Source: Bacillus sp. Cs-700 (GTDB lineage Bacteria > Bacillota > Bacilli > Bacillales > Guptibacillaceae). Taken from it: DNA of 64,000 nt. How positions within the stretch are numbered: the first letter of the stretch is position 1; each line of letters starts with the position of its first letter. The notes beneath the pieces are model-generated. The model worked only from the letters and a program-made list of their open reading frames with translations, had not been told where the DNA came from and did not search any database. Positions 9,001 through 17,685 of this stretch are shown piece after piece. The translations under genes and the position numbers were made by a program. Location: the NCBI RefSeq assembly GCF_011082085.1, contig NZ_CP041063.1:496001-560000 (forward strand), given 5' to 3'.

Positions 9001-10633
9001 ACCACCACCACACCATGATATTTATTCGATTGAGGATCTTGCCCAACTTATCCATGATTTGAAAAATGCGAATCCATCTGCACGAATCAACGTAAAGCTC
9101 GTTTCAAAAGCAGGCGTTGGTACGATTGCTGCAGGAGTAGCGAAAGGGCTGGCAGATGTTATTCTCATTAGCGGATATGAGGGTGGAACAGGAGCATCGC
9201 CAAGAACGAGTATTAAACACGCGGGTCTTCCGTGGGAACTTGGTTTAGCTGAAACGCATCAAACGCTCGTATTGAATGATCTTCGTGATCGCGTTGTTCT
9301 TGAAGCGGATGGAAAAATGATGACCGGTCGTGATGTTGTAATGGCAGCCATTCTTGGCGCTGAAGAGTTTGGATTTTCAACTGCACCTCTTGTTGTTCTT
9401 GGATGTATTTTAATGAGGGCTTGTCATTTGGATACATGTCCAGTTGGTGTGGCAACCCAAAATCCTGAACTTCGTAAGAAATTTATGGGTAACCCAGATC
9501 ATGTGGTTAATTATATGCAGTTTATTGCTCAAGAAGTGCGAGAAATTATGGCTGAACTTGGATTTAGAACAATTGAAGAAATGATTGGTCGTACCGATGT
9601 ACTGAAAGTTAGTCGTCGTACAAAAGACCATTGGAAAGCAAGATATCTTGATCTTAAACCGCTTCTTTATCAGCCGCATGTGTCCGATGAAGTCGGTAGA
9701 TTCAACCAGCGACAGCAGGATCATAAACTAGATGCTGCGCTTGATAATACGTCAATCATACCTGCAGCACTTGGAGCGCTTGAGGAGCAAAAACCTTTTG
9801 AAGGCTCTTACGTTATTCGCAATACAAACCGTGTTGCTGGTGCGCTATTAGGACATGAGATTACGAAGCGATATGGTGCTGATGGACTTCCAGAAGACAT
9901 GATTCGCCTGCATTTTAAAGGATCTGCTGGTCAAAGTTTCGGAGCATTCGTACCTAACGGGGTGACAATGCTGTTAGAAGGCGATGCAAACGACTATGTT
10001 GGAAAAGGATTATCAGGCGGGAAACTCATTATTCATCCTTCCGCTAAAGCAGGGTTTGCTAGAGACGAAAATACAATCGTTGGTAACGTTGCTTTTTATG
10101 GAGCAACTTCAGGTGAAGCATATATCAGTGGGCTTGCAGGAGAACGTTTCTGTGTAAGAAACAGTGGTGCAAAAGCGGTTGTAGAAGGAATTGGCGACAA
10201 TGGATGTGAATACATGACTGGTGGCCGTGTCGTTGTGCTTGGTGAGACAGGAAAGAACTTTGCAGCCGGTATGTCTGGAGGAATTGCATATGTTCTATCA
10301 GATGATCAAGAAGCATTTAAACGCAATGTTAATGCTGAAATGGTCCATGTTGAAACATTGAGCAACTATGAAGAGATTCTTGAAGTAAAGCATATGATTC
10401 AACAGCATGCTTACTTTACTGATAGTCCAAAAGCAATTCGTTTTATTCAAAACTGGAATGAAGTTGTAGGGAAGATCGTGAAGATAATTCCTAAAGAATT
10501 TAAGAGAATTACAGAATCGTTAGAAGAGCTTAAAGAACAAGGCTACAAAGACGATGACGCAGCATATGAAGTGTTCCAACAGGCAAAGAACGGTGGTGTA
10601 AAGCCACGTAAAAGTGATCTGGAGCCGGTATAA
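6044..10633 (+). CDS. gltA: Glutamate synthase (NADPH), large subunit
   Basis: Converts glutamine and 2-oxoglutarate to two glutamates, with the small subunit supplying electrons. The 1529-residue chain shows the class II glutamine amidotransferase N-terminus, H-D-A-C-G-I-G, where Cys22 becomes the N-terminal nucleophile after propeptide removal. The central and FMN-binding synthase domains follow (G-A-M-S-Y-G-A-L-S, R-S-N-S-G-E-G-G-E). The 3Fe-4S cysteines are C1121, C1127 and C1132, and the glycine-rich beta-helix (G-x-x-G-G repeats) is at the C-terminus. The start has a GAGGAG site. It is the first gene of gltAB, 14 bases before gltB. Full length. Confidence 0.98.
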   Translation: MDRTNFPEKQGLYDPIHEHDACGIGLIANINNVPAHDIIEKGVYMLRQLDHRGGQGSDPDTGDGAGIMLQIPHEFFQKNSGFNLPNKGEYGVGMMFLPVDNQLRQRAKQIVEKAIEEAGQEFIGWRTVPVDETTIGEAACIAQPVIRQVFIKKSDISAEEFERKLYVIRKKAEKQVSQDSQLSKTKYYAASFSKDTIVYKGMLTPEQLDQFYLDLKDPSFKSAFSMVHSRFSTNTFPSWDRAHPNRYLIHNGEINTLRGNVNWMRAREGALQSDVFGDDMKDIAPIVRPNGSDSSSLDNCLEFLNLSGRSLPHAAMMMIPEPWDRDATMLDPKKAFYEYHSTLMEPWDGPTAIAFTNGRQIGAMLDRNGLRPARYVITNDDTFILSSEVGVIEIDEEKIVEKGRLSPGKMLLLDLEEKRLVYDEEIKTQIATDKPYRKWLDENLMSLSPEASKTRKIDEKELIKTQRAFGYTYEELTKNIAPMVTEKKDPIGSMGNDVPLAVLSERPQLLFNYFKQLFAQVTNPPIDSIREESVTSTMTLLGPEGNLLETEPGSARRIRLETPILTDSRFEAIKSLNDEDFHPETLSLLFDAARGETEMEHALLALFRKADRAIKNGKSILVLSDSGVNRDKAAIPSLLALSGLHHHLIKRETRTKVSLIVESGEARDVHQFAMLIGYGADAIYPYAAYDSIDQMILDGTIEGFTFDEAIENYIEAATTGIVKVMSKMGISTIQSYRGAQIFEAIGVSNEVIDRYFAGTASQIDGIPIDIIATETLMRHHFAYHDSEYSDLTLETGSELQWRNGGEHHSFNPKTIHTLQHAARSNNYELYKKFSGMALEENLTYLRQAIDFGSKEAISIDEVESIESITRRFKTGAMSYGALSGEAHEALAIAMNRIGGRSNSGEGGEDPSRFTPDENGDLRRSAIKQVASGRFGVSSYYLSNADEIQIKMAQGAKPGEGGQLPGKKVYPWIAEVRGSTPGVGLISPPPHHDIYSIEDLAQLIHDLKNANPSARINVKLVSKAGVGTIAAGVAKGLADVILISGYEGGTGASPRTSIKHAGLPWELGLAETHQTLVLNDLRDRVVLEADGKMMTGRDVVMAAILGAEEFGFSTAPLVVLGCILMRACHLDTCPVGVATQNPELRKKFMGNPDHVVNYMQFIAQEVREIMAELGFRTIEEMIGRTDVLKVSRRTKDHWKARYLDLKPLLYQPHVSDEVGRFNQRQQDHKLDAALDNTSIIPAALGALEEQKPFEGSYVIRNTNRVAGALLGHEITKRYGADGLPEDMIRLHFKGSAGQSFGAFVPNGVTMLLEGDANDYVGKGLSGGKLIIHPSAKAGFARDENTIVGNVAFYGATSGEAYISGLAGERFCVRNSGAKAVVEGIGDNGCEYMTGGRVVVLGETGKNFAAGMSGGIAYVLSDDQEAFKRNVNAEMVHVETLSNYEEILEVKHMIQQHAYFTDSPKAIRFIQNWNEVVGKIVKIIPKEFKRITESLEELKEQGYKDDDAAYEVFQQAKNGGVKPRKSDLEPV

Positions 10634-10647
10634 GGGGAGGTATTCGA

Positions 10648-12132
10648 TTGGGTAAGCCAACAGGATTTTTAGACTATCCTAGAGAAAAAGCACGTGAAAG
10701 AGATTTATCAACACGACTGAAAGATTGGGGAGAATACCAACTTCCTCAATCTGAAGAAAACTTGAAAACACAGGGGGCACGCTGCATGGATTGCGGCACG
10801 CCCTTCTGCCACTCAGGAATAGAATTAAATGGTAGTGCATCAGGTTGTCCACTCTATAACCTTATTCCAGAATGGAATCATCTTGTTTATCAAGGGAAAT
10901 GGAAAGATGCCCTCGATCGCCTGCTTAAAACAAATAATTTTCCTGAATTCACTGGCAGGGTATGTCCTGCGCCATGCGAAGGTGCCTGCGTAGCAGCCAT
11001 TCCTGACGATGCAGTTGCAATTAAAAGCATTGAAAAAGAAATTATTGACCGCGGTTTTGCAGAAGGATGGATGACACCTCAGCCTCCTAAAAATCGTACG
11101 GGGAAAAAGATTGCGATCGTGGGATCAGGTCCCGCAGGGTTGGCTGCCGCTGATCAGCTGAATAAAGCAGGACACTCCGTAACAGTATATGAACGTGATG
11201 ATCGTATTGGTGGTTTATTGATGTACGGCATTCCTAACATGAAACTAGATAAAGAGTTAGTAGAGCGCCGTGTAAAACTTCTTGCTGATGAGGGCGTAAC
11301 CTTTGTTACGAATACAGAAATCGGTAAAGATGTGACGCAAGCTGAGCTTCGTGATGAACATGATGCGGTGATTCTTTGTACGGGAGCTCAAAAGCACCGT
11401 GACCTTCCAATTGAAGGACGTAAGCTTGGAGGAATCCATTATGCAATGGATTACTTAAAGCAAAACACAAAGAGCTTGTTAGATTCGGAGCTTCAAGATA
11501 AGAAGTATGTTTCAGCAGAAGGAAAAAATGTTATTGTAATTGGTGGTGGAGATACAGGGGCGGACTGTGTTGCTACAGCACTTCGACACGGATGCAAAAG
11601 CGTCCACCAATTTGGTAAACATCCACAGCTAACAGCAGATCGAATGATCGATAACCCTTGGCCAGAATTCCCTAAAGTTTTTACTCTTGATTATGCTTAT
11701 GAAGAGGCTCAAGCAGAGTACGGTGAAGATCCTCGTCAATATTCCATCATGACGAAAAAATTCGTTGGTGATGAGAATGGTCAAGTAAAAGAGCTACACA
11801 CGGTTACGATCGAAAAACATGTTGATAAAAGAGGGAATGTGTTCATGAAAGAACTTCCTGGAACAGAACAAGTTTGGCCAGTTGAACTTGTGTTAATTGC
11901 AATTGGGTTTACTGGACCTGAGGAAGGCGTTCTTGAGCATTTTGAAGTAGATCAAGATAACCGTAAGCGAGCAAAGGCAGAATTTGAAGATTACCGTACA
12001 AATGTAGACGGTGTGTTTGCAGCGGGTGATGTTCGTAGAGGACAGAGCCTCATCGTATGGGCAATCAATGAAGGACGCGGAGTAGCTCGTGAAACGGATC
12101 GCTATTTAATGAACAAAACGGTTATGCCTTAA
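10648..12132 (+). CDS. gltB: Glutamate synthase (NADPH), small subunit
   Basis: The 494-residue FAD- and NADPH-binding subunit passes electrons to the large subunit through 4Fe-4S clusters. N-terminal Cys groups are visible (C-M-D-C-G-T-P-F-C, then C-P-A-P-C-E-G-A-C). The FAD dinucleotide fold is [11 protein letters not shown] and the NADPH fold is [11 protein letters not shown]; a final G-D-V-R-R-G-Q closes the FAD site. The start is TTG with GGGGAGG seven bases upstream. Co-transcribed with gltA and ended by a terminator. The same fold recurs in PreT at 30934 in this window. Confidence 0.97.
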   Translation: MGKPTGFLDYPREKARERDLSTRLKDWGEYQLPQSEENLKTQGARCMDCGTPFCHSGIELNGSASGCPLYNLIPEWNHLVYQGKWKDALDRLLKTNNFPEFTGRVCPAPCEGACVAAIPDDAVAIKSIEKEIIDRGFAEGWMTPQPPKNRTGKKIAIVGSGPAGLAAADQLNKAGHSVTVYERDDRIGGLLMYGIPNMKLDKELVERRVKLLADEGVTFVTNTEIGKDVTQAELRDEHDAVILCTGAQKHRDLPIEGRKLGGIHYAMDYLKQNTKSLLDSELQDKKYVSAEGKNVIVIGGGDTGADCVATALRHGCKSVHQFGKHPQLTADRMIDNPWPEFPKVFTLDYAYEEAQAEYGEDPRQYSIMTKKFVGDENGQVKELHTVTIEKHVDKRGNVFMKELPGTEQVWPVELVLIAIGFTGPEEGVLEHFEVDQDNRKRAKAEFEDYRTNVDGVFAAGDVRRGQSLIVWAINEGRGVARETDRYLMNKTVMP

Positions 12133-12138
12133 TAACAA

Positions 12139-12165
12139 GAAAAGCACTCCAGTGGAGTGCTTTTC
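12139..12165. terminator. Terminator after gltB, also facing the small toxin gene
   Basis: GAAAAGCACTCC (12139-12150) pairs with GGAGTGCTTTTC (12154-12165). The hairpin has T-runs on both strands and so can end both gltB and the minus-strand toxin-like ORF at 12172-12261. Confidence 0.85.
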
Positions 12166-12171
12166 GGCTTG

Positions 12172-12261
12172 TTACGAAGAACGATCTTTCGTGTGGATGA
12201 TGGCGAGCACAAGAGCGGAAAAGCTGACCATTAACGATAGGGCCTCAAATACGCTAAGCAT
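12172..12261 (-). CDS. Putative holin-like toxin, 29 aa (type I toxin-like)
   Basis: On the minus strand, AAAGGAG precedes an ATG by about seven bases. The 29-residue product begins M-L-S-V-F-E-A-L-S-L-M-V-S-F, continues as one hydrophobic helix, and ends with a charged tail (H-T-K-D-R-S-S). That matches the 'putative holin-like toxin' pattern (short, F-E-A-L-x-L-M followed by a single membrane span) related to TxpA/BsrG-type type I toxins. Such peptides insert in the membrane and are normally silenced by an antisense RNA. The ORF runs against gltB and shares its terminator. I could not locate the antisense RNA promoter confidently. Confidence 0.7.
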   Translation of the reverse strand: MLSVFEALSLMVSFSALVLAIIHTKDRSS

Positions 12262-12328
12262 CACATCACTCCTTTACAAATAGAATGTCACTTTCAGGGG
12301 TTGTCCTATACGCAAAAAAGTGAAGTAT

Positions 12329-12383
12329 TTGACAGAATGTCTGTAATCAAATACACTTAAATCAAATATCTCGAATTAAAGGT
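12329..12383 (+). promoter_or_regulatory. mhqE promoter with MhqR-type operator
   Basis: TTGACA (12329-12334), 17 bases, TACACT (12352-12357) form a near-consensus SigA promoter. Just downstream, at 12368-12383, ATCTCGAATTAAAGGT matches 13 of 16 positions of the palindrome ATCTCGAATTCGAGAT that occurs perfectly upstream of the pirin gene at 56375. The position over the start of transcription fits a repressor site. B. subtilis MhqR binds this kind of sequence. Confidence 0.7.
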
Positions 12384-12473
12384 ATTTATCATTTTCAAAT
12401 TAGATGATTAAGATAATTGCATTGCGGGAACCTTCTAAAGTGGATATAACAATGAAAAGGAGACTTATAACTT

Positions 12474-13418
12474 ATGAAGCACACAACAGGAATACACCAT
12501 ATTACTGCAATCGTAGGAAATCCTCAGGAAAATGTCGACTTTTATAGCGGTGTTTTGGGGCTACGCCTCGTTAAAAAAACAGTGAATTTTGATGACCCAG
12601 GAACGTATCATCTTTACTTCGGAAACGAAGAAGGAGCACCAGGTACAATTATGACGTTTTTCCCCTGGTCGAATGCTCATGATGGTGAAATTGGTTCTGG
12701 TCAAGTAGGCGTAACAAGCTTCGTAGTTCCAACAGGTAGCCTATCATTCTGGAAAAAACGACTGGACAAGTTAAATGTAGAGAACGGTGAGATGAATCGC
12801 TTTGGTGAGAAGGTTCTTGCTTTTGATGATCCTCATGGCTTGCATCTAGAGCTTGTTGAACGAGAAGAAGGTGAACCTAATACTTGGAGTTTTGGTGGTG
12901 TTAGTACGAAACATGCAATCAAAGGATTTGCAGGTGCAACGCTATTAACAGGAACACCAGATTCAACAATGACAGTACTTGAAGAAGTTCTCGGTTTTAT
13001 CCGTGTTGCGGAAGAAGAGGATTTCGTTCGGTTCAAATCAAGTGCTTCTATTGGTAATACGATCGATGTTAAGAAAACACCAATGGTTTCTGGAAGAATG
13101 GGGTCAGGGACAGTCCACCATATTGCATTCCGTGCAAATGATTTCAATGATCATGAGGAATGGAGAAATTTACTCGAGGAAAAAGAGTATGGTCCTACAC
13201 CAGTCGTTGATCGTCAATATTTTAATGCCATATACTTTAGAGAAGAAGGCGGAATACTCTTTGAAATCGCAACTGATCCTCCAGGATTTGCAAAAGATGA
13301 AGACCCTGATGAAATGGGGAAAAAGCTTCTTCTACCACCATGGCTTGAGGAAAAGCGTCCTGAGATTGAACGTGTTTTAGAGCCTGCAAATGCAAGAGTT
13401 CTTGAGGGTGACAAATAG
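12474..13418 (+). CDS. mhqE: Ring-cleaving dioxygenase, MhqE/MhqO type
   Basis: A 314-residue glyoxalase/bleomycin-fold protein with two vicinal-oxygen-chelate repeats: H-H-I-T-A-I near the N-terminus, H-G-L-H-L-E-L-V mid-protein, then V-H-H-I-A-F-R and I-L-F-E-I-A-T-D. The metal-binding His and Glu sets are intact. In B. subtilis such enzymes are induced by hydroquinone or catechol and are thought to cleave aromatic rings. The next gene overlaps its stop region and encodes the carboxylesterase partner, as in mhqED. Upstream is an operator-like site for MhqR. Confidence 0.88.
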   Translation: MKHTTGIHHITAIVGNPQENVDFYSGVLGLRLVKKTVNFDDPGTYHLYFGNEEGAPGTIMTFFPWSNAHDGEIGSGQVGVTSFVVPTGSLSFWKKRLDKLNVENGEMNRFGEKVLAFDDPHGLHLELVEREEGEPNTWSFGGVSTKHAIKGFAGATLLTGTPDSTMTVLEEVLGFIRVAEEEDFVRFKSSASIGNTIDVKKTPMVSGRMGSGTVHHIAFRANDFNDHEEWRNLLEEKEYGPTPVVDRQYFNAIYFREEGGILFEIATDPPGFAKDEDPDEMGKKLLLPPWLEEKRPEIERVLEPANARVLEGDK

Positions 13419-14023
13419 TGAAGCATATTTTCAAACAAGGAAAAAAGGACCTTCCCGTATTACTCTTACTTCATGGAACGGGAGGAACAGAAGAAGATTT
13501 GGTTCCTCTAGCTGAGCTTATTGCACCAGAGCACTCTATTCTAAGTGTGAGAGGCAATGTTTCAGAAAATGGAATGCCGCGGTTTTTTAAACGATTAGCA
13601 GAGGGCGTTTTTGATGAGGCTGATTTAATTGAGAGAACGCATGAGTTAAATACTTTCATTGATGAATGCGCGAAAGATTACAACTTTGATCGTAATCATG
13701 TTATTGCCATAGGCTATTCCAATGGTGCTAACATAGCCGGAAGTTTGCTTTTCCATGACGCAAACGCTTTTAGAGGCGCCATTCTTCATCACCCGATGGT
13801 GCCATTGCGAAATCTGAAGCTACCTAATCTTTCTGGAAAGCCTATCTTTATAGGAGCAGGAGAGAATGATCCGATTTGCTCTCCCGAGGAAACGAAGAAA
13901 CTTTATGAAATGTTCTCTCATGCTGGGGCAGATGTATCGGTCCATTGGGAAAGTGCTGGACATCAATTAACAAGGTCTGAAGCTGAAACAGCGGCAGATT
14001 GGTTTTATAAACATTTTAAATAG
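13418..14023 (+). CDS. mhqD: Alpha/beta hydrolase (carboxylesterase), MhqD type
   Basis: A 201-residue phospholipase/carboxylesterase-family hydrolase. Ser101 lies in the nucleophile elbow G-Y-S-N-G; the oxyanion loop L-L-H-G-T-G-G is at the start; a likely Asp (G-E-N-D-P) and the catalytic His (G-H-Q-L-T) complete the triad. It starts where mhqE ends (translational coupling) and should act with it on quinone-related compounds, according to the B. subtilis mhqED precedent. Ended by a strong terminator. Confidence 0.88.
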   Translation: MKHIFKQGKKDLPVLLLLHGTGGTEEDLVPLAELIAPEHSILSVRGNVSENGMPRFFKRLAEGVFDEADLIERTHELNTFIDECAKDYNFDRNHVIAIGYSNGANIAGSLLFHDANAFRGAILHHPMVPLRNLKLPNLSGKPIFIGAGENDPICSPEETKKLYEMFSHAGADVSVHWESAGHQLTRSEAETAADWFYKHFK

Positions 14024-14054
14024 CTTAGCTAGCGCTTTATTGTAAGTGAATAAC

Positions 14055-14103
14055 AAAAAAGCAAGCATCAAAGTCGCATAACTTTGATGCTTGCTTTTTT
14101 TTG
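14055..14103 (+). terminator. Terminator of mhqED
   Basis: A 20-bp stem (14055-14074 with 14081-14100), a 6-base loop and a long T-run. Confidence 0.9.
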
Positions 14104-14168
14104 TATACCAGTTTAAGTAGAAGAACTTTAGCGTGAAATAAGGATACGTTCTCCATTAATTGTTATTG

Positions 14169-14198
14169 GTTGATTTTTTTGAACAAAAAAAAATCAAC
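14169..14198. repeat. AT-rich inverted repeat between convergent genes
   Basis: GTTGATTTTTTT (14169-14180) is the reverse complement of 14187-14198, with a 6-base loop. It sits between two genuine terminators and has no assigned role. Confidence 0.5.
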
Positions 14199-14242
14199 AG
14201 CAGACTAGTAGTTGTTTGAAGATGAGCGGTTGAATAAATTTT

Positions 14243-14286
14243 TAAAGGCGTCTCACGTATTTGTTGAAATACGTGAGACGCCTTTA
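14243..14286 (-). terminator. Terminator of the symporter gene
   Basis: A 20-bp perfect stem (14243-14262 with 14267-14286) with a 4-base loop lies ten bases past the stop of the minus-strand symporter. The minus side continues with a T-rich tract. Confidence 0.85.
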
Positions 14287-14295
14287 ACGTATCTA

Positions 14296-15531
14296 CTAAC
14301 CAGCAGAATTCGTTGTTTTCTTTTCATCACGATCGATCACAGCAGCTCCGATAATGTCTCCTAGTACGTTTGAAGCTGTGCCAGCCATACCAATTAGTAC
14401 ATCAACACCTGCGATGAGAGCGACAATTTCTAATGGTAAATTAAACATTGTTAAAACAGCTGATAGTGTCACTAAGCCAGCAGCAGGAATGCCTGCTGTA
14501 CCTATAGAGAGAAGAGTGCCAATCGTAACGATGATCACATAATCGGTAATTGAGAAGTTTAACCCTGTTACATTTGCAGCAAATACAATCGAGGCTCCCA
14601 TTCTTAATGCTCCTCCATCAGAGTTAAACACAGCTCCAATCGGTAAAGAAAAGTTCACAATTCGCTCTGAAATACCAGCTTTTTTTGCAGAATCAATGGC
14701 TATCGGAAGAGAGGCGATACTACTTGATGTGAAAAAGGCTGTAAGATAAGCGTCCTTCGTTTGAGAGAAGAAGTGTCGAATACTCAACTTTGAGTATTTT
14801 AGAAAAGAAGTATAAATCAGTGCCCACAACAATAGAACACCCAAGTAAAACACCCCTGTAAAAGCGAGGAGTGACTGGAAGGTTTGAAAGCCCTGATTAC
14901 CGAACGTTGTTGCGCTGATCGCAAAAATACCAATTGGTGCATAAAGCAAAATGCCCTGTAATAGCAAGAAGAACAAGTCATTTGCAGATGAGAAAAGACG
15001 ATGGAGCCTTTCACCTGATTCCCGCAGATCTTTTTTCTCGGAATAACGCATTTTTCCCATCGTTAACCCGATGATCACAGCGAGAAAGAGAATGCCCATT
15101 AGCTGACTAGAAGAAAAAGTTTCAAAAAGGTTACTAGGCACAATGTTAAGAAGTACATCAGAAAATCCTGGTGTATCTGGCTTTTCTACTTTAGCATCTG
15201 GAAGGGTTAAGCCAGAACCGGGGTTAATCCATAAAGCGATTGTGACCCCTATTAATACAGCTGCGGCTGTCGTTAATCCGTAATACACGAGCAGCTTGCC
15301 GCCAAGTCGACCAAGGTGTTTCGGATTCATTTGATTAATTGCGATCACTACTGTTAAGAAAATGACTGGAATTGCCACGAGGTTGAGCAAGTTGATCAAA
15401 ATGGTACCAAGTGGTTTAATCATTTCAATACTTGGGCCAAAAAGAACACCTGTTACTATTCCTAATAGAAACCCAAGGGTCATTTTTAATACGAAAGAAG
15501 AATTTTTATACAATTGCCACATTACCTGCAT
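14296..15531 (-). CDS. Dicarboxylate/amino acid:cation symporter (DAACS)
   Basis: A 411-residue sodium- or proton-coupled importer of glutamate, aspartate or C4-dicarboxylates in the cytoplasmic membrane. About eight hydrophobic spans plus two hairpins are visible. The family serine-rich loop (T-S-S-S-I-A-S-L-P-I) and the substrate region (N-S-D-G-G-A-L; D-V-L-I-G-M-A-G-T-A-S-N-V) are present. The minus-strand start has AGAGGTG five to six bases upstream. It is monocistronic, convergent with mhqED. Substrate choice within the family (GltP, GltT or DctP type) cannot be read from sequence. Confidence 0.9.
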   Translation of the reverse strand: MQVMWQLYKNSSFVLKMTLGFLLGIVTGVLFGPSIEMIKPLGTILINLLNLVAIPVIFLTVVIAINQMNPKHLGRLGGKLLVYYGLTTAAAVLIGVTIALWINPGSGLTLPDAKVEKPDTPGFSDVLLNIVPSNLFETFSSSQLMGILFLAVIIGLTMGKMRYSEKKDLRESGERLHRLFSSANDLFFLLLQGILLYAPIGIFAISATTFGNQGFQTFQSLLAFTGVFYLGVLLLWALIYTSFLKYSKLSIRHFFSQTKDAYLTAFFTSSSIASLPIAIDSAKKAGISERIVNFSLPIGAVFNSDGGALRMGASIVFAANVTGLNFSITDYVIIVTIGTLLSIGTAGIPAAGLVTLSAVLTMFNLPLEIVALIAGVDVLIGMAGTASNVLGDIIGAAVIDRDEKKTTNSAG

Positions 15532-15807
15532 GGTTACACCTCTTATTAAATAGTGTTATTAGTATAACAGCTAGAAAGGAAAATGTTTAGAAGTTATATT
15601 TCCTTTTAAAATAAAATATCTTTACAAAAGGTTATTTATCATTGGATATTAAGATTGTATTTGATTTTTATATAGCTTTTTAAGATATTTATAAGTTTTT
15701 TTATGTTTTTTCAGAATAGTATTTTTTGGATAACCTATTCCTCTATTATTTGCTTTTGAAGGCACATGGTATACTAACTAAGAAGGAATTAGAAGGAGTT
15801 TAGAAGA

Positions 15808-16584
15808 ATGATTTTTACAACCGCAGGTAGACCAACTGAAGCGCTAGTGTTAGAAGCGAATAGACTGAGCCGCTTACACAAAGGCACATACATACCAAGG
15901 GAAAAACGATCGATTAGCCAACTTATGAATCTATGTGATGAACCACTTATAGTTGTTGGATTTGATCGCCTTTTTCTATATAAAGATCATGCAGAAAAGC
16001 CTGTTTTCTTCCATCCAAATTCAGCCATGTTTCGTACTAAAGCTCTCTTACGTGGACGCAGCGATGCGTTCATTCAGGCGAGTGGACTTTATAAAGGTAT
16101 GAGTATGTTAGACTGTACTGCGGGTCTGGGAGCTGACAGCATCGTTGCGAGCCTTGTTGTAGGAGAAGCTGGAAGTGTTCAAGCAATTGAAGGCTCAGAC
16201 CATGCTCTTATACTTCAAGAGGGACTAAAAAATTGGCAAAGTGGCGAGGCAAAGATCGATAATGCTATGAGGAGAGTAGTTGTGATAGGGAAGCGTTATG
16301 AAGCTGTTTTACCGAATTTACCTGATGATTCAGTAGATGTGGTTTATTTTGACCCAATGTTTGAAGATACCATACTAGAATCTGATGGGGTACTAGAAAT
16401 GAAAAAGATTGCCCTGTACGATGCACTATCTGAGGAAATGATAAAAGAAGCAAAACGAATTGCTCGTATAAGAGTTGTTTTAAAAGATTCATGGAAAAGT
16501 TCACAGTTTCAAAAGTTTGGCTTTCAACAGCAAATTCGAAAAACATCCAAATTTCATTACGGAATCCTTGAATGTAAGGAGTGA
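15808..16584 (+). CDS. Class I SAM-dependent methyltransferase (YpiP/RsmJ-like)
   Basis: A 258-residue protein with the SAM-binding motif L-D-C-T-A-G-L-G-A-D-S-I, an acidic loop at the second strand (A-I-E-G-S-D) and a catalytic-region D-P-M-F. The resemblance is to RsmJ-type 16S rRNA methyltransferases and the B. subtilis YpiP family; the nucleic-acid substrate is an inference. An extended -10 (TGGTATACT near 15773) and AGAAGGAG precede the start. It is the first gene of a tight operon with mug and a DUF4256 gene. The AT-rich 15532-15770 stretch upstream shows no other feature. Confidence 0.8.
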   Translation: MIFTTAGRPTEALVLEANRLSRLHKGTYIPREKRSISQLMNLCDEPLIVVGFDRLFLYKDHAEKPVFFHPNSAMFRTKALLRGRSDAFIQASGLYKGMSMLDCTAGLGADSIVASLVVGEAGSVQAIEGSDHALILQEGLKNWQSGEAKIDNAMRRVVVIGKRYEAVLPNLPDDSVDVVYFDPMFEDTILESDGVLEMKKIALYDALSEEMIKEAKRIARIRVVLKDSWKSSQFQKFGFQQQIRKTSKFHYGILECKE

Positions 16585-16590
16585 AGCAAT

Positions 16591-17091
16591 TTGTTACCAG
16601 ATCACTTAGATTATAATTTGAAAATCCTGTTTATCGGTTTCAATCCTGGGCTTCAATCTGAAGAAGTAGGCCATCACTATGCGAATCCTACAAATCGTTT
16701 TTTTGCTGTCTTAAATGAAGCGGGACTGACTGACCGGAAGCTCTCACCAGAAGAAGATCATAGACTTTTAGAATATGGGTATGGATTAACGAATATCGTT
16801 GATCGTCCTACAAGAGGAGCGAGTGACTTAACTATTGAAGATTATGTCCAAGGAAGAAAACATCTTTTAAAAAAAATTAATGTGTATATGCCCTTAGTAA
16901 ACTGCTATGTCGGGAAAGGAGTATATCAGAAATTATCTGGTATAAAAAAGGTTGATTGGGGATTTCAACCGATTGATCAAGTGGAAGGTGTACGCGACTT
17001 TGTTGCACCATCTACAAGCGGATTAGTTAGGATGTCTCTTAAGGAATTAACTGACATTTATCGTCAATTAAAAGAGAATAAGGTCAATTAG
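16591..17091 (+). CDS. mug: Mismatch-specific uracil/thymine DNA glycosylase
   Basis: A 166-residue Mug-family base-excision enzyme that removes U (or T) from mispairs with G. Motif 1 is G-F-N-P-G-L with Asn18 in the place of the catalytic Asn of E. coli Mug (G-I-N-P-G-L). N-P-T-N-R-F-F follows, and the second motif is A-P-S-T-S-G-L instead of N-P-S-G-L-S, a one-residue insertion relative to E. coli. The start is TTG with AAGGAG upstream, six bases after the methyltransferase stop. The stop codon overlaps the ribosome-binding site of the next gene. Confidence 0.88.
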   Translation: MLPDHLDYNLKILFIGFNPGLQSEEVGHHYANPTNRFFAVLNEAGLTDRKLSPEEDHRLLEYGYGLTNIVDRPTRGASDLTIEDYVQGRKHLLKKINVYMPLVNCYVGKGVYQKLSGIKKVDWGFQPIDQVEGVRDFVAPSTSGLVRMSLKELTDIYRQLKENKVN

Positions 17092-17103
17092 GAGGTAATG
17101 TGT

Positions 17104-17685
17104 ATGTCAAATCCAAATAAGAGTACTGAGAGAAAAAACTTGCTACCAGAACATAAGGAAGAATTACTTCGCAAACTAAAAGAGCGCTTTGAAAAACATA
17201 TGCAGCGTCATAATGATCTTGAATGGGCAGGTGTACGATCAAAGCTTGAAGAAAATCCGGATAAACTATGGACTCTAAATGAAATGGAAATGACGCAAGG
17301 AGAGCCGGATGTTGTAGGTTATTTGCAAGAAAGTGACGAATACATTTTTTATGATTGTTCGTCTGAGAGTCCTAAGGGCCGCAGAAGTGTTTGTTATGAT
17401 CGAAAAGCTTTAGAATCCAGAAAAAAATTCAAGCCTGAGAATAACGCTATTGAAATGGCAACATCCATTGGAGCTGAACTCCTAACAGAAGAAGAGTACC
17501 GCGAATTGCAAACGCTTGGTAACTTTGATGTGAAAACGTCGAGTTGGGTGCAAACTCCCGCTGATGTGAGAGAACTCGGGGGCGCCCTTTTTTGTGATCG
17601 TCGCTATGGTCGTGTGTTTGTTTATCACAACGGCGCAGAATCATATTATGCTGCTAGGGGATTTCGCTGCTCACTAAAGGTGTAA
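17104..17685 (+). CDS. DUF4256 family protein
   Basis: A 193-residue soluble protein. The C-x-Y-D-R-K, R-R-Y-G-R-V-F-V-Y-H-N-G-A and Y-Y-A-A-R-G-F-R pattern near the C-terminus is that of the uncharacterised DUF4256 family common in Bacillus. ATG 17104 is preferred over 17098 because GGAGG at 17091-17095 is then eight bases away. It is the last gene of the methyltransferase-mug operon. No function is known. Confidence 0.8.
   Translation: MSNPNKSTERKNLLPEHKEELLRKLKERFEKHMQRHNDLEWAGVRSKLEENPDKLWTLNEMEMTQGEPDVVGYLQESDEYIFYDCSSESPKGRRSVCYDRKALESRKKFKPENNAIEMATSIGAELLTEEEYRELQTLGNFDVKTSSWVQTPADVRELGGALFCDRRYGRVFVYHNGAESYYAARGFRCSLKV

Noticed and set aside
12979-13380. 133-aa ORF inside mhqE in another frame
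   Set aside because: Shadow of a well-supported dioxygenase gene.
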